Source: Symbiodinium natans
Lineage: Eukaryota > Sar > Dinophyceae > Suessiales > Symbiodiniaceae
Direction of reading: 5' to 3'
DNA: 40,764 bases
Assembly (NCBI GenBank): GCA_905221605.1
Contig: CAJNDS010001026.1
Coordinates: 1-40,764, forward strand
This document shows, one piece after another, positions 11,351-22,200 of this stretch. Position 1 is the first letter of the stretch; every line of letters begins with the position of its first letter. The notes beneath the pieces were generated by a model. It had not been told where the DNA came from, searched no databases, and was given only the letters and a program-made list of their open reading frames with translations. A program made the translations under genes and the position numbers.

Positions 11351-11500
11351 GCTTCGGGTTTTTTGGTTCCCGTGTGTTTTCCCACAAGTGAATCATGCAC
11401 CGCTGTTTGCATTAAGCCTAAACAAGCCTTGCGCAGCTGGAGCATCTCCGGCTCACAGCTGGCCTTGACCTAACCCCTAGGTGGGGCCTTCTGCTTTTCG
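11351..11500 (+). repeat. Split direct repeat A1
   Basis: 150 bp beginning gcttcgggttttttggttcc and ending at ctgcttttcg. It is identical to A2 at 30274-30423. It contains several short inverted repeats (for example agctgg and ccagct near 11436-11462). Confidence 0.9.
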
Positions 11501-11581
11501 GTCAAGGCCTTCTACGCTCTTAGTGCTTTCTAGAGCCTCCAGGCCTCGTAATCCGGGTGTTTGTAGCCTGCACACCCTGCC

Positions 11582-11983
11582 ATGGCCTACCGCGCGAACA
11601 TGCCCATCCGCACAGAGGTTCGCAGCTCTTCAGATGGCGGACGCTGCGACTACGTCCTCACGTGGGATGATCTGGTCTACTTGCATTTGAACAGACTGGC
11701 CCTATTTGCACAACCTGCCCAAGATGACTACGCCACGCCTTGTCCTGGCTACGAACCAGGCCCAGCGGATACCACCCCGCCGGTCCGCTTCAGGGCCCGC
11801 ACTGCGCCCACTACCGCACGCCTGAACCAGCGATGCACACTCCTCTTGGAGCCTCTGGTTTGCCTACTACAATGGATGCACCTATGGGCCCTACCGAGCC
11901 CCTACGAGACCTACTCCTCTTGGAGCCTTCAGCTCGACTTCCGCAATGGATGCGCTTATGGGTCCCGCCGGGCCCCCCTTTGA
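11582..11983 (+). CDS. Hypothetical ORF of YR element
   Basis: A 133-codon ORF with ATG at 11582 that begins 81 bp after A1. The first 55 residues (MAYRANMPIRTEV, then TWDDLVYLHLNRLALF) look like folded protein; the rest is Pro/Arg-rich. A short near-duplicate DNA segment (caatggatgc, then cctatgggccctac-like) recurs at about 11870 and 11944. Function unknown. It may be the first of the element's accessory ORFs. Confidence 0.35.
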   Translation: MAYRANMPIRTEVRSSSDGGRCDYVLTWDDLVYLHLNRLALFAQPAQDDYATPCPGYEPGPADTTPPVRFRARTAPTTARLNQRCTLLLEPLVCLLQWMHLWALPSPYETYSSWSLQLDFRNGCAYGSRRAPL

Positions 11984-12022
11984 AGCTAAGCGTGACACTC
12001 CTCTTCTACAGCCAATGACTTC

Positions 12023-12523
12023 ATGCCTTCAAAGCCCAACGAGCCTCACGACCTGGTGCACATCAGGTCCCTGCTCGTTTATATGCACAATCACCTGGCC
12101 TGCCAAGACGCAATGGGCCGCACTCTGATGCAGGCAGAGGAATCCAGACGCCTGGAGCTGCAAGCGGTCTCTGCCCAACTGCAGGAAATACGCACCAGCC
12201 TAGCCTTCGTCCAGCAGGCCTACACCGATCTCAGGCTTGAGCTCGACAGCATCGCAGCCGACTTTCTGGCCTATCGCATTCGCGCAGAAGCGGAGATGGC
12301 AAGCCTTAGGGAAGCCTTGGGGCCCATGCCCTCCCAAATCAATACCCTCAAGCGTATTGCAATACTGCCCTACAATGCACACCTTCAGGCCCTGCGTACC
12401 TTTCAGGTCCCGGCAAACAGGTGGGAAGAGGCAAATCCCCATGCCCTGTTGCGTAGAGAGCTTCTACACCTAGAGGACCGCCTCCTTCGCCTAGAAGCTG
12501 CCCAGCCCCCGGTGTGGTTCTGA
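12023..12523 (+). CDS. Coiled-coil hypothetical protein
   Basis: 166 codons, ATG at 12023, stop TGA. Residues of about 20-105 are rich in Glu, Gln, Leu and Ala with heptad-like spacing (ESRRLELQAVSAQLQEI and onward), predicting a coiled coil. A second helical stretch lies near the C-terminus (LLRRELLHLEDRLLRLE). No enzyme motif is present. A coiled-coil ORF 5' of the other genes would fit a Gag-like or nucleic-acid chaperone role, but this is only inference. It is read intact and has the C-rich codon use (cct, gcc, cta) shared with the rest of the YR element. Confidence 0.5.
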   Translation: MPSKPNEPHDLVHIRSLLVYMHNHLACQDAMGRTLMQAEESRRLELQAVSAQLQEIRTSLAFVQQAYTDLRLELDSIAADFLAYRIRAEAEMASLREALGPMPSQINTLKRIAILPYNAHLQALRTFQVPANRWEEANPHALLRRELLHLEDRLLRLEAAQPPVWF

Positions 12524-12545
12524 TACCTCACGCAGTTATCGGCTC

Positions 12546-13318
12546 TTGGCGTTTCTTAGGGACCCCTTTTGGCTAGCTTTGTTGTGTCACTTCGGGCCCA
12601 TGCCTCCTCAGCCTAAAAGCCCAGCTTTCCAACCCTGCCCCTGGAATGTCCAGGATTGGAGTGGCACCGAGGACAGCAGTGACACATGCCCAGACGCCAC
12701 AGCGTCCTCAGCGCAAGAGCCCTTCGCACACAGCTTCGCTCTTGCACAGGTCAGGCTGCCTCACCAGGTCAGACAGCCTACGACAGCGCCCACGATGCCC
12801 CAGCCTATTAATAGCCCTAACCCGCCTGCCGACCCTAATACGCCCATACCCTGGCCTAAGCCTAAGCCTCCGCCGCCACAGCGCCTGCTGTCTAATGCTG
12901 GCTCCATACTGCCCCCGCTGCCCGCTGGCCCCAGATTGGCACAGCACCAATTCTTCGCCTTCCCTATACAAACTTCTGCTCCCGCTATCAAAACCGCACA
13001 TGCCGCCGACAGTGTGCCTTACACATGTCGGCACTGCAACGCGCCCATGCCCACGTGTTCGCCCTACATGGTCTACCCGCACAGGCGCTCATGCCCCAGG
13101 TTGCACGGGCCAGACATCTTTTCAGCCTCAGCAACATACTGGCCTGCATCTGGGCTCACATTAGCCCACAAGATCGCCGCTCATTTCACGTCATTGACTG
13201 GTGGTCTGCCGCCGATGCCCGCTGGTACTTGGCAGGCCTGCCAATGCCTGACTCAGATGACTACTCCGACCAGGGGTCGTCATCGGGCACTAGCACCGCT
13301 GCCTCAGTGGGTGCCTAG
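12546..13318 (+). pseudogene. Pro-rich protein with Cys/His cluster, frameshifted
   Basis: One frame from 12546 codes for a Pro-rich region followed by a Cys/His cluster (CRHCNAP, TCSPY, PHRRSC) at about 13027-13102, which could bind zinc. From roughly 13100 the better protein is in another frame: ARHLFSLSNILACIW, then SFHVIDWWSAADARWYL and an acidic Ser-rich tail ending at a TAG at 13316-13318. A single-base shift near 13090-13110 joins the two. Product not recognised. Confidence 0.4.
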
Positions 13319-13824
13319 CCTATGCCGGTGCTGTGCGTGAGCACCTCTCTGCCCATCCTTTGCACGTGCCTACCGGAACACACGCCACGCTGTTGTGAGC
13401 CTCACGCTGCCTGGCCTAGTGCCCCCCCCCTCTGTGCCATTTGTCTCTGGACCCACCCATCCTGCCCCTTGCCTGCAGGTACCTACGCCTTCGAGCTCGG
13501 CATCGACTGCATGCACATCCAGGTTGCCGGTTGCTACCTTACTCTGCCTAGTTGCATACTGCCTTGAGAGTTGCTAACCAGTTAGCGTTCACGCCTCTTC
13601 ACTGCCAGGCCAATACGCACTTTATGCCTGCCTCTCTCGTTCGACTTCAAGGCCGGCTGTGCTCTTGCAGTCGTTCGTGAGCATTGTTGCCGCATATGCC
13701 CTGTCCTCTGTACACTGACATGCCTGCCTATGCGGTCTCCGCAGCCATACTTTGTTGCTTTCAGCGCCGCTTTCTCAGCTTCAAGCCTCCCCAGATTCTG
13801 TGTTTGCCCATTCTCTCGCCCAGA
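13319..13824. other. Unassigned intergenic stretch in YR element
   Basis: Short frames only. A nine-base C run lies at about 13421-13429. The frame of the next ORF is open back to 13684 but has no protein-like character before the ATG at 13825. Confidence 0.35.
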
Positions 13825-14891
13825 ATGGACACGGCCGACATTCAGGGAAAGCTGCTTGCCTACTTCAATCAGCTCAGCCCTGAGGCCCGCGATCGCCTCC
13901 TAGCCAGTGCCCCTGCACAGGAGGTACAGCCACAACCCGCCTCGGGTTCAGGCAACGCACAGCCGAGCCAGACAATGCCTACCAAGGCCCCGCCATCCGT
14001 GGTCACTGGCAAAGCCCAGGCCCAAACGCCTGATTCGGGCCCAATGCCTAATCCAGCCTCGGATTCTGCCTCGGCTCTGCTCACAGATGAGCTAGCCGCT
14101 ATGAAGGAGGCCGCCTCCACCCGCCGCGGGCAAAAGGCCAAAGCCCTCTCGCGCAAAGACTGGGATTTCATTGACCCAGCCCAGAAGCTATCCTGGTCGC
14201 AAGACCAGATCCTCCTACTGGTTCACTCTGGAAGAAGAGCCAGCCCAGGGGCAGCCAGCCCAGCCCAAGGGTCCTTCCCCATGCCCACAGCCAGCACACC
14301 CGCCTCAGCAGGCCCAAGATCCCCTTCAGCCGCCGGGAACCAAAGCCCCACCGCCACCTATGCCACAAGAGCCAGAACCAGCCCAAAAGAAGATCACGTG
14401 CTCGGTCTTCGGAGCGGACGGCTGGATTCTCAGAAAGGACCAAAGAGGCAGGGTGCACATCACCGAAGCCGACTACGCCAGCCTAATTGCCCATGCCGAC
14501 CAGGGCGACCCCCGAGCCCAGGAAGTGCGCTCCATGGGGTTCAACATATGGGCCCCGCAGTTTGTTGCGGGCCCTGTGGTGCCTTTCTCTATCATCAGCC
14601 CTCCGCCGGCACAGCCACAGCCGGCCCCAGCCCAGGAAGCCCACACCACGCCTCCCACTGCCCAAGAGCGGGCCGACACCCAAGACGCCCAGCCCCAGGA
14701 CGACTTCACAGACTTGCTTGGCCTGGGGCAAGATTCCTCGGATCGAGGGCTCCGCAACCCCTTCCCGAACCCACATCGCCCAGGAGGTGACTTCCGGCCC
14801 AAAGCAACCAGCGCCAGGTCCATGCCCTGCCCACACCTGTCCATCACGCCCAATGCCGACAGACGCTACCGAGGCACGCTCATCATGCCTA
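13825..14891 (+). pseudogene. YR-element ORF, 5' part, split by LINE
   Basis: The ATG at 13825 opens MDTADIQGKLLAYFNQLS, a helical start followed by Pro/Gln/Ala-rich linker and a Lys/Arg segment (RKDWDFIDPAQKLSW). The frame shifts by one base near 14215-14240 into an acidic, Pro-rich stretch. After it comes a folded-looking block (ITCSVFGADGWILRKDQ, then GFNIWAPQFVAGPVVPF) at about 14395-14600. It reads up to the 8-bp duplication at 14884-14891, where the LINE begins. The same frame resumes at 22443 on the far side. Function unknown. Confidence 0.5.
14884..14891 (+). repeat. LINE target-site duplication, left copy
   Basis: catgccta here and at 22435-22442. The two copies sit in the same codon phase (atg cct a) of the interrupted ORF. 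Confidence 0.6.
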
Positions 14892-15046
14892 GTGTCTGCC
14901 TACAAGCTTTTCGGCTCAACAGTGACTGTGTGTGGGTGTGTGTGTGTGTTGGTGCGCGCTGTTTGTGGCTGTGAACGGGCTGTGCTTCAACGTGGCCCCG
15001 CTTCTAACCAGGCTCCCCTTCGACGCTGTAGTGCAACATCTTCGCC

Positions 15047-16996
15047 ATGGCCATGACTCGATTTGTCCTCTTCATGCTGCTTGGATGGTACCTCGTGCCA
15101 CATGTACTGGCAGGGAAGCGAGGCACATCCGGAACTCCCCACAGGAATCCGAACCAGCAGAATCTCCCGACGCAGCGTGGCACCAGCTCCCATGGCGATG
15201 CGGGGCAGGCTGCTTCCTCCTCCTCCGGTGCTACCAATTCCAGGCGCGCACAGAGTTCGGGCGCCCCAGGGACTGGCAATGCAACTACACCCCCTGACCT
15301 ACCATGGATGGTGGATAAGCACGCATGTGCGGAGTATCAAACCTGGGCCAGGCGTGTCCGTCTTTTGGAAAGAGGAATGCCCCAGGACATGGGCATTGAG
15401 GCCTTTGATGTCCTCTATAGGTATTATACCTCCACTGGACTCACCGCGGAGAAGATAGCTGAGGCAATTGAGGTCGGGCTACGCCAAGCTGATGTCGAAA
15501 GAGCGCCCCTTGGACAACAAGACCTTTACCAATGGGCCTATGCTCGACTGACGCAGCTTGGTGACGCAACCCTGCCACCGCTTACTACTGACACTGGCGG
15601 CCATACCTCATCAAGCTCGGGCCAGGGCCGGGGTGGCAGCCACGTGCAAAGCTCGGGTCCCACGGATTCACTGTACTCTGGGTATGAAACCTTGACCTCG
15701 GACACGCACTCATCAACCGAACGCATGATAGATGGAGAATTGTGGGTTCGAGTGGAGGGCGTTTGGTGCAGGGCCTACGAAAGAATCAGTGATCCCATTG
15801 ATACAAGCAGGGCGCCGCTCATACGCTCGAGCTTTGGATTACACTACTCTACGCCATCCACAGCGCAGCCAGCCCCTGCTACACCTCCGCGGGAAGGCCG
15901 CCTCTGCAGAACTCTCCGGGAAGCCTATGCCTCGCCTGATGCCGAGATGGGAAACGGGTCTTTGCCGTCCAACCTGAGTACACTTGATAGACCTGCAACT
16001 GGCTCCTCCCCTGGGGTGCCAGTATCTGGCCCCACGGTGCCATCCCCAGCGCTACAGTCCCATGCTGCGGTTGGCAGCCCTGACAGCGCTAACAATGGAC
16101 ACCCCAGTACAGACATAGCTGGCCCTGATGCGGAGACTGATGGTTCGTGCAACGCTGCTGTTGGGACTACCTCTTTGGTATCCTGTCAGGCACCTACGGT
16201 GAGCTTTCCGCGCCCGGATGAGGCAACCCTTGAAGAGGCATGCACTTCCCTGTATCTTGATCTGCTACAAGCACATGAGAGAGATCCACTGGCACCGTTC
16301 CTGTTGCTGCTTCGATTCCTTCCAATCGAGGCTATCTTCGACGCAGTGCTGGCCCAATGCACTACGGAAAGGCAAAGAATCATGGTCACGAACAACATTC
16401 TGAGGCTGTGGCACCTGGCCAGCACTGATCTACCGAATGACTCGGTCTTGGCTCGTCCTCGACGAGGTGCAGCTTCTGTCTCCTCACAGGACACAGGTGG
16501 GAGCTTCCCTCTTTCATTTACTTGTATATTGCAAGTGTTCCACTGTTTCTTGCATGAACATGTGCACTGGCAGGGGTTGTGGCGCAGGCCTCTGACTCTT
16601 AGGAGGTGCCGTGCCTACTTCTTCTCTCTCCCAAACAGACCTCCCCTAACGCGTAACCAGCTCCCAGGCCCGCTCGATACGGGCGCTACTACCGGATGTG
16701 ATGCTGAGCCGCTGTTAGCGAAGGTTTCTCCACTCCTGGGTTGCCCCTCCTTGGGCCCCAGTGTTGTGTTTTTGATTCATGGGGGAGGGCCCTCCTCTCA
16801 GCCTAGTGCTGATATTGGCAGATCTCGATGCCTTTGGGCAGGAGCAACACCGAACTCTCTCCGCCTCGCAACAGCGGTTGATCATTGCTCACTGCATGGC
16901 GTGTACCAGAGCACTTCCGTGTACGTGTGCCGCAGCATTACCGTCATCCCCAATAACAGGTGGTTTAATAATAGCAGTCCCAAAATCCCCCACTGA
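15047..16996 (+). CDS. LINE ORF1-like hypothetical protein
   Basis: A 649-codon ORF with ATG at 15047 in a good context (gccatgg). The first 23 residues (MAMTRFVLFMLLGWYLVPHV, then LAG) look like a signal peptide or membrane anchor, unexpected for a LINE ORF1. Residues of about 85-180 form a helical domain (WMVDKHACAEYQTWARRVRL, then EKIAEAIEVGLRQADVERA). A Ser/Pro-rich linker follows. A second helical block lies at about 390-460 (LEEACTSLYLDLLQAHERD, then ERQRIMVTNNILRLWHLA). Beyond about 16500 the composition is less protein-like and the frame may no longer be coding. It is the first large ORF of the element, so an ORF1/Gag role is the simplest guess. Family not recognised. Confidence 0.5.
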   Translation: MAMTRFVLFMLLGWYLVPHVLAGKRGTSGTPHRNPNQQNLPTQRGTSSHGDAGQAASSSSGATNSRRAQSSGAPGTGNATTPPDLPWMVDKHACAEYQTWARRVRLLERGMPQDMGIEAFDVLYRYYTSTGLTAEKIAEAIEVGLRQADVERAPLGQQDLYQWAYARLTQLGDATLPPLTTDTGGHTSSSSGQGRGGSHVQSSGPTDSLYSGYETLTSDTHSSTERMIDGELWVRVEGVWCRAYERISDPIDTSRAPLIRSSFGLHYSTPSTAQPAPATPPREGRLCRTLREAYASPDAEMGNGSLPSNLSTLDRPATGSSPGVPVSGPTVPSPALQSHAAVGSPDSANNGHPSTDIAGPDAETDGSCNAAVGTTSLVSCQAPTVSFPRPDEATLEEACTSLYLDLLQAHERDPLAPFLLLLRFLPIEAIFDAVLAQCTTERQRIMVTNNILRLWHLASTDLPNDSVLARPRRGAASVSSQDTGGSFPLSFTCILQVFHCFLHEHVHWQGLWRRPLTLRRCRAYFFSLPNRPPLTRNQLPGPLDTGATTGCDAEPLLAKVSPLLGCPSLGPSVVFLIHGGGPSSQPSADIGRSRCLWAGATPNSLRLATAVDHCSLHGVYQSTSVYVCRSITVIPNNRWFNNSSPKIPH

Positions 16997-17383
16997 TAGC
17001 CTGTCTACCGTCGGACATTGTCTCCCCCCTAAACTGCCCGAGGTCAACGGACTGAGTTGGTTGTACGAGTCTCTTGCCACACACCTTTGCAATGATCTAG
17101 GCCTGATTTCTCTCCATGACACTGCTCGTGTTGGCCCTAAGGTCCGAAGCGCTCCGACTGACACGTGGCCTCGCACCCCTGTGGGCGAACAGGACACCTT
17201 TTGCTGGGCACTAACTCCAGAATCCCTAGGGCGCCCTGAGCCTGAACCTTTGCAGGAGGTAGATCTAAGCATCACGACATGGCCGTGTGCTCTTATGTGT
17301 GACCTCCACTATGGTGAGCATACCGCGCCTCGTGGCTATAGGGATCACAGCAAGCGCCCAGATACGCCTAGCAGTACCCGACC

Positions 17384-17977
17384 ATGGCTTCCTCAGATAG
17401 CGAGGACTCGTTACTGGGCATGCTATTCGACTCCCAGGGCAACCCAGTCAGGCCAGAAGGCCGCTCGCGCAGCCGTCGCAGACGAAGCAGAGGAGCCAGC
17501 TCATCTCGAAGGGATAGCGGCTCTGTGCCTGCCCCATCGACCCCAGTGGCCAACAGGGGAGATGCTGGGCCCCCTCCGCCTACACCGACCTCCACGAGCC
17601 CGACCGCTACTGCCTCTGCCGTGGATCGCACTGCCCCCCCCAGGCCAGGGGGACCACCCCCCCCGAGGGCAGCGACGCGAATGTCCCCTGACCCGGCGTC
17701 GACAAGGACTGATGGAGAATCTACAGCCTCTTCGCCAAGAACACGCACTGGGCCACCGACGACAGATAGGCCACAGGCAGGTTTTCTCCAGTCCAGTGGA
17801 GTGTACAGGTCCTGGCACCTGCTACCAGGACCGGTGGTGCAGTTTATCTCCCCCTCCTGGGAGCCACATCTTGGCCCCAGGTCCACGCAGACGTGGGTGT
17901 TTGTGCCGGGTCCGGAAATGCAGTCAACTCCTGCTCCACCCACGGTCGCTGCGGCTGACCCACTGCACTTTCCCTGA
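17384..17977 (+). CDS. RS/Pro-rich hypothetical protein of LINE
   Basis: 197 codons, ATG at 17384. It starts acidic (MASSDSEDSLLGMLFDS), then has an Arg/Ser cluster (RSRSRRRRSRG), then a long Pro/Thr/Ala-rich region, and ends in a more hydrophobic segment. It looks disordered and possibly RNA-binding. Just after its stop another frame continues with protein-like sequence and a Cys/His cluster (CCMCH at about 18050, HCTACQ at about 18100), suggesting a one-base shift near 17970 into the ORF2 frame. Confidence 0.4.
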   Translation: MASSDSEDSLLGMLFDSQGNPVRPEGRSRSRRRRSRGASSSRRDSGSVPAPSTPVANRGDAGPPPPTPTSTSPTATASAVDRTAPPRPGGPPPPRAATRMSPDPASTRTDGESTASSPRTRTGPPTTDRPQAGFLQSSGVYRSWHLLPGPVVQFISPSWEPHLGPRSTQTWVFVPGPEMQSTPAPPTVAAADPLHFP

Positions 17978-18635
17978 GGTGTATGTGCCAACCTGGGCAT
18001 TGCTTGCTGGTGAAAATGAAGCACCTCTGCTAAGAGCGAGTGCCTGCTGCATGTGTCATGGTGTTGTGGGGTCCGGCGTGCAGTACTGGCTTGTACACTG
18101 CACTGCGTGTCAGGATCGAGCCTCCCCGAGTGGTGTGCGGAACCCTACTGCTCAGCACACTGCTCTCATCACCCATGCTTCCAGTGCGGCTCTTGAGTTC
18201 GTCACTCCTGCTACCATGCATGTAATCACTTTGTCCCTGGGTGGCATCCCTGCCCCAGGTTGGTCGTCTACACCTCTGGCCCGACTCTCCGCCTTTCCCA
18301 AGACGACACGGACCTGGACCACAGGACCGACTGTTCTCAGATGTTGCTTGTTTAGTGCGCGACAGTCCTTCTGGCAGCGGTGTGTGCACAAGCCTGCTCA
18401 GCCACGGCAAGCCTTACTGTCCTGGCCATGCTGCGCATTGGGCTCCACCTCTGCCTTCTTAGTGAGACCCTGTGCCTGCCAGCCCCTCCCTCAAGGTTTA
18501 CAACCACCCTTACGCTCCTTGGGTGTTCAGGGCGTTGGGGTTGAAGTACCTGAATTTCGGTCCACCCCTCGGGTTTGGTGTGGCTTCCCACCCTTGATTA
18601 GTCCATATGGCCGATCAATGGATGCCCCCTTGGTG

Positions 18636-18659
18636 ACAATGGAAACGAATCCTGGAGGG
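18636..18659 (+). other. Degenerate 2A-like peptide
   Basis: The codons read TMETNPGG, close to the 2A ribosome-skipping consensus D-(V/I)-E-x-N-P-G-P, but with M in place of V/I, T in place of D, and G in place of the last P. 2A sequences are known near the N-terminus of ORFs in several non-LTR retrotransposons. The loss of the final Pro makes activity doubtful. Confidence 0.3.
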
Positions 18660-19654
18660 GCCAATGACGCCAGCAGACGACCACCGAGATCTCGTAAGAA
18701 GGCTGACGGAACCAGGCGACGGACTCAGGGTGAAAAGGAGGCTAGATCGCAGCGGCCTGACAAGCGGGCCAGAGCTGCAGCAGCGGCAGCTGCAAAGGGC
18801 AAAGCCAAGGCCAAGCAGCAAGCTGGACGCTATTCTGGCACCTGGGAGGCGCTGCCCACCACGCCCCAGGAGTGGCAATGGAGCGAGCATTGGAACACCA
18901 CATGGTCTAGCTGGAATTGGAGACAGTCCAGTACCCTGGATGAACAGGAGGATGGTCAGAGCTTTGACTGGATCGCTGACCCCAACGTCGACACGGCTCA
19001 GCACTCCTCCTCTACTGACCATGACGATGAAGGTGCTGCTCCCTTGCAGGGTCCCTCGACCGCAAGATCCTCACGGGATGATGCTGTTACTTCCAGGCCC
19101 TGGCATTTGGAGGGACGACACGGGGATGGGCGGGCATCCACGGACCCCGCCAACCTAGACCACTCTCTACAAGGTCTGCCGTTGGAAACACGGTCGATCT
19201 TTAAGGCCGAGGATGCCGAGCCAGCCCTGGATGACTGGGCAGCCGAAGTGCAGGCAACCGCCACTGTCGTCTCATCTGAAGATGAGCTCTGGAGCGAAAC
19301 GCCACCGGGTAGACAGTCGGACCGGCGCGTGGAGGCGCTCACACCCAGAAGATCCATGGATGATAACTCATCTGGTGTCAGTTCCCCTGAACTGTTGGCT
19401 GAGGATGCTGCCCGAAGGGTCCGTGACACCTTGGCCACTCTTCCGGGGGGCATTCGTAGAGCCCTTGGGCAACCGGAACCGGGCATATCCCACACCGGAT
19501 TGCATCCGCCTGCACACACGGGACCATCCTCATCCTCTGGACATGTGCACGAAGAGACCTCCACTCAGCCACCTCCACGCCCAGCTGGACAAGGCAAGGT
19601 GAGGTGCGCTCTAGAGGGCCTGGTGGATTGGCCTTCCGCCCAAGGAGGGAAACT

Positions 19655-20210
19655 GTTTCGAGGGCCCTCACGGCGATCCTTCGCCATGACGTCGATGGGG
19701 CGAATCTCCTACGGGCAGATGGCTTCCTTCCGCTTCATGCTCTCCTACGTTTACCCACAGCCAAGAGGCATAGCCTAACGCTCGACGAGATAGTCACTGA
19801 GTGCTCTGTCAACGAGAAGAACAGATTTCAGCTCAGTGACGACGGTAAGGCGATCAGAGCAGTCCAGGGACACAGTATCAAAGTCCAACCCGACCTTTTG
19901 ATGTCGATGTTGGCGGCGGCGGACATGCCGTCCCTGCTGCTGCATGGTACGGCACGCAAGCACTACACCGGAATCTATAATGCTGGCCTAAAGGCTGGGG
20001 GTGTGTGGGGCTCTTCCTACCGACAACACATCCACCTGACCACGGCTTTCCCCGGCCAACGCATGATTTCAGGCATGCGTGAAGACTGCGAACTGGCACT
20101 GCATATAGATGGCAAGCTCGCCTTCGAAGCTGGCATTGTATTCTATAGAAGCGCCAATGGTGTAATCCTGACGGAAGGACAGGCTGGCACTCTTGTCTGT
20201 CTCTTTCTTC
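19655..20210 (+). other. Tpt1/KptA-like RNA 2'-phosphotransferase domain
   Basis: Tpt1/KptA enzymes remove the splice-junction 2'-phosphate of tRNA with NAD+, releasing ADP-ribose 1''-2'' cyclic phosphate. The domain is recognised by its ordered motifs: SRALTAILRHD, then RADGFLPLHALL, NEKNRFQLS, IRAVQGHS, LLLHGT, YRQHIHLT, and FYRSANGVILTEG. The four residues known to be essential in the family (Arg-His of LRH, Arg of IRAxQGHS, and the later Arg before HIHL) are all present. The usual VP after NGV-x-LT is replaced by GQ. The domain is complete (about 185 residues) in one frame, whereas the flanking frames shift. It is fused to an endonuclease of a retroelement. Confidence 0.85.
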
Positions 20211-21437
20211 GAGGCGTCACATTGCTAGCCCCGAATCATAACAGACTTTTCCTTACCGACAACGGTCTGTTGCCAGCTCCGCTGGTCGTTTTCAGGGAAT
20301 TTGCCAAGCTAATGCGAGATGGCCCTCAAGATCGCCCAGCTGCATACTCTTCTTCCCAGGGTAGCCGGTCTTCGGCCCCTGGTTGCTCTGAGCATGGTGA
20401 CAGCCGTAGTGTACAGAATGCACTGGCCCACCCTCAGCCCAAGCGTTCAAAAGGAGCCACCTGCCACTCCCTCGCGCATAGTACCTACATGGCAGACAAG
20501 CTCCTCTCTGTTCACAAACCGCTTGCCTTGGCCAGGACTGAGATGACGCCCTGGTGTTGGGGCCTTGGCCTCTGCGCTCTGCTCTGTATGCTCAGATTGC
20601 GTGCGACCAGAAGACGCAAGCACTGCTGGCTTACCACCAGAATCATCAAGGGTGTCTATCGTCGCAGACACCACTGGGATGCATCTCCTTCATGCCCATT
20701 GCATATAGTCCCAGGCCTTGCGACTAAAACTCCCTTTTGGTCACTAGCACCCTTAGGTGCACACACACACCCCCGAAACAGAGCTCACCCTGATATGAGC
20801 TCTTTCATGAGCCGCCCTGGTCCCAATTCCAGGGGAGTCCCCGCATCACATTTATACGTGGTCTCTCATGAAGAGGGTGACTCAAAAGCGAGGGTTGCTA
20901 GTGTTCCCATGGCACTAGCTGCAGACAGACCTATCTGCTCCAAAAATCCTCATGACTTGTCGAAGCCTTATGGGTACCACCCCACGCTACACTCTGTAAC
21001 TTCTGCTCCATGCTCTCACTCTCTCTCTCTCCCTCTTCTCATTCAGGAGATGTTTGCCCGATCGAACATCTCCGCCGACGGCTCGCTATGCTCTAAGTGT
21101 GTACGCCACCGGGTTGGCAGTGGTGACAGGAGTCATCGCTACCCTTTGCTGCGCCTTTGGGTATCACTTCTTGTCTTGTTTTCGCTCTTCTCTCCGACCG
21201 AGACTGCGTGCACACACCCAAGTGACCACTCCGCAACGTATCAGCCACTTCCTGGAACCTTGTCAGTCCCACCTGAACATGGTGTTCGCAAAAGATCGTT
21301 TCTGAGAGCCTGTAGGAGAGCTCTGAGGTTTGGTCAGACTATGTACAAAGGCAGGCCGCTCAGACAAAATCAAGTACCATCGGCAATCACTACCCCGGTG
21401 ATCAAATCAGGCACCAAGCACGCCTGTAACAAAGGCC

Positions 21438-22200
21438 TACGCACATTCATGTGGAACTGTGGTGGCCTCGGCGGCGGCCTTTACGAGGAACTAATGGTTA
21501 CCTGGATAGATCGGATCTTGACATAGCAATCATTCTTGAAACGAGATGGTCTAAGGACCTTGAATACTCCACCGACAAATGGCACATGGTACATTCCGCC
21601 CCGAGTGCCAAGGACCACGGCGGTATTTTGGTTGCTGTCAATCAACGCCTCTGTCCCAGCCACAAGTTGCAACTGCAAATGCATATTCCCGGACGTGTAC
21701 TGCAGATCCGCCTTCCCGCACCAAGGAATGCGCGCAATATCCATGTTCTTGCAGTCTATCAGAAGGCTTGGAACTCACAGGATCCTGACATATATGATAA
21801 GCGGCACAAAATATGGAATAGTCTAGACTCTGTTATACGAAGCGTCCCGCAAAGGGACCACCTTCTTCTCACAGGCGATTTCAACACACAACTATACCCA
21901 CAAGCACCGACTGTGGGCCCGGTCACAGGACCGCTTGCTGCTGACAGAGCTTTAGACGAAACCACCTTCCTTGATATGCTAAGAACACAGTCCATGATTG
22001 CCCTCAATACGTGGACAGGCACCTCCAAACGCTCTTGCACCTTTGTGTTTGGTGACTACCGCTCGCAAATCGACTACATCCTTGTTCGAAGAGGCGACGC
22101 AAGCCTGCAGGCCCGACGATGTACCACAATTCCGGGTTTCCAAGTGGGTGCCTCTAGAATGGGTGGAGCACATCACCTCCCCCTCGTGGCCCAGCTTCCT
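21438..22200 (+). other. AP-type endonuclease domain of LINE
   Basis: Exonuclease-endonuclease-phosphatase fold that nicks target DNA to prime LINE reverse transcription. Motifs in order: FMWNCGG (Asn), ILETRW (Glu), LLTGDFNT (GDFN, 21873-21884), SQIDYILVRRGD (about 22065), and AHHLPLV (about 22168). The last motif normally reads SDH; here the Asp is His, which could impair catalysis. A one-base frameshift lies between the first and second motifs (about 21505-21516). Confidence 0.85.

Noticed and set aside
16779-18617. N-terminal 600 codons of the long frame ending at 19778
   Set aside because: Composition is not protein-like over most of its length, and it overlaps the better ORFs at 15047 and 17384; only the end near 17970-18617 may code.
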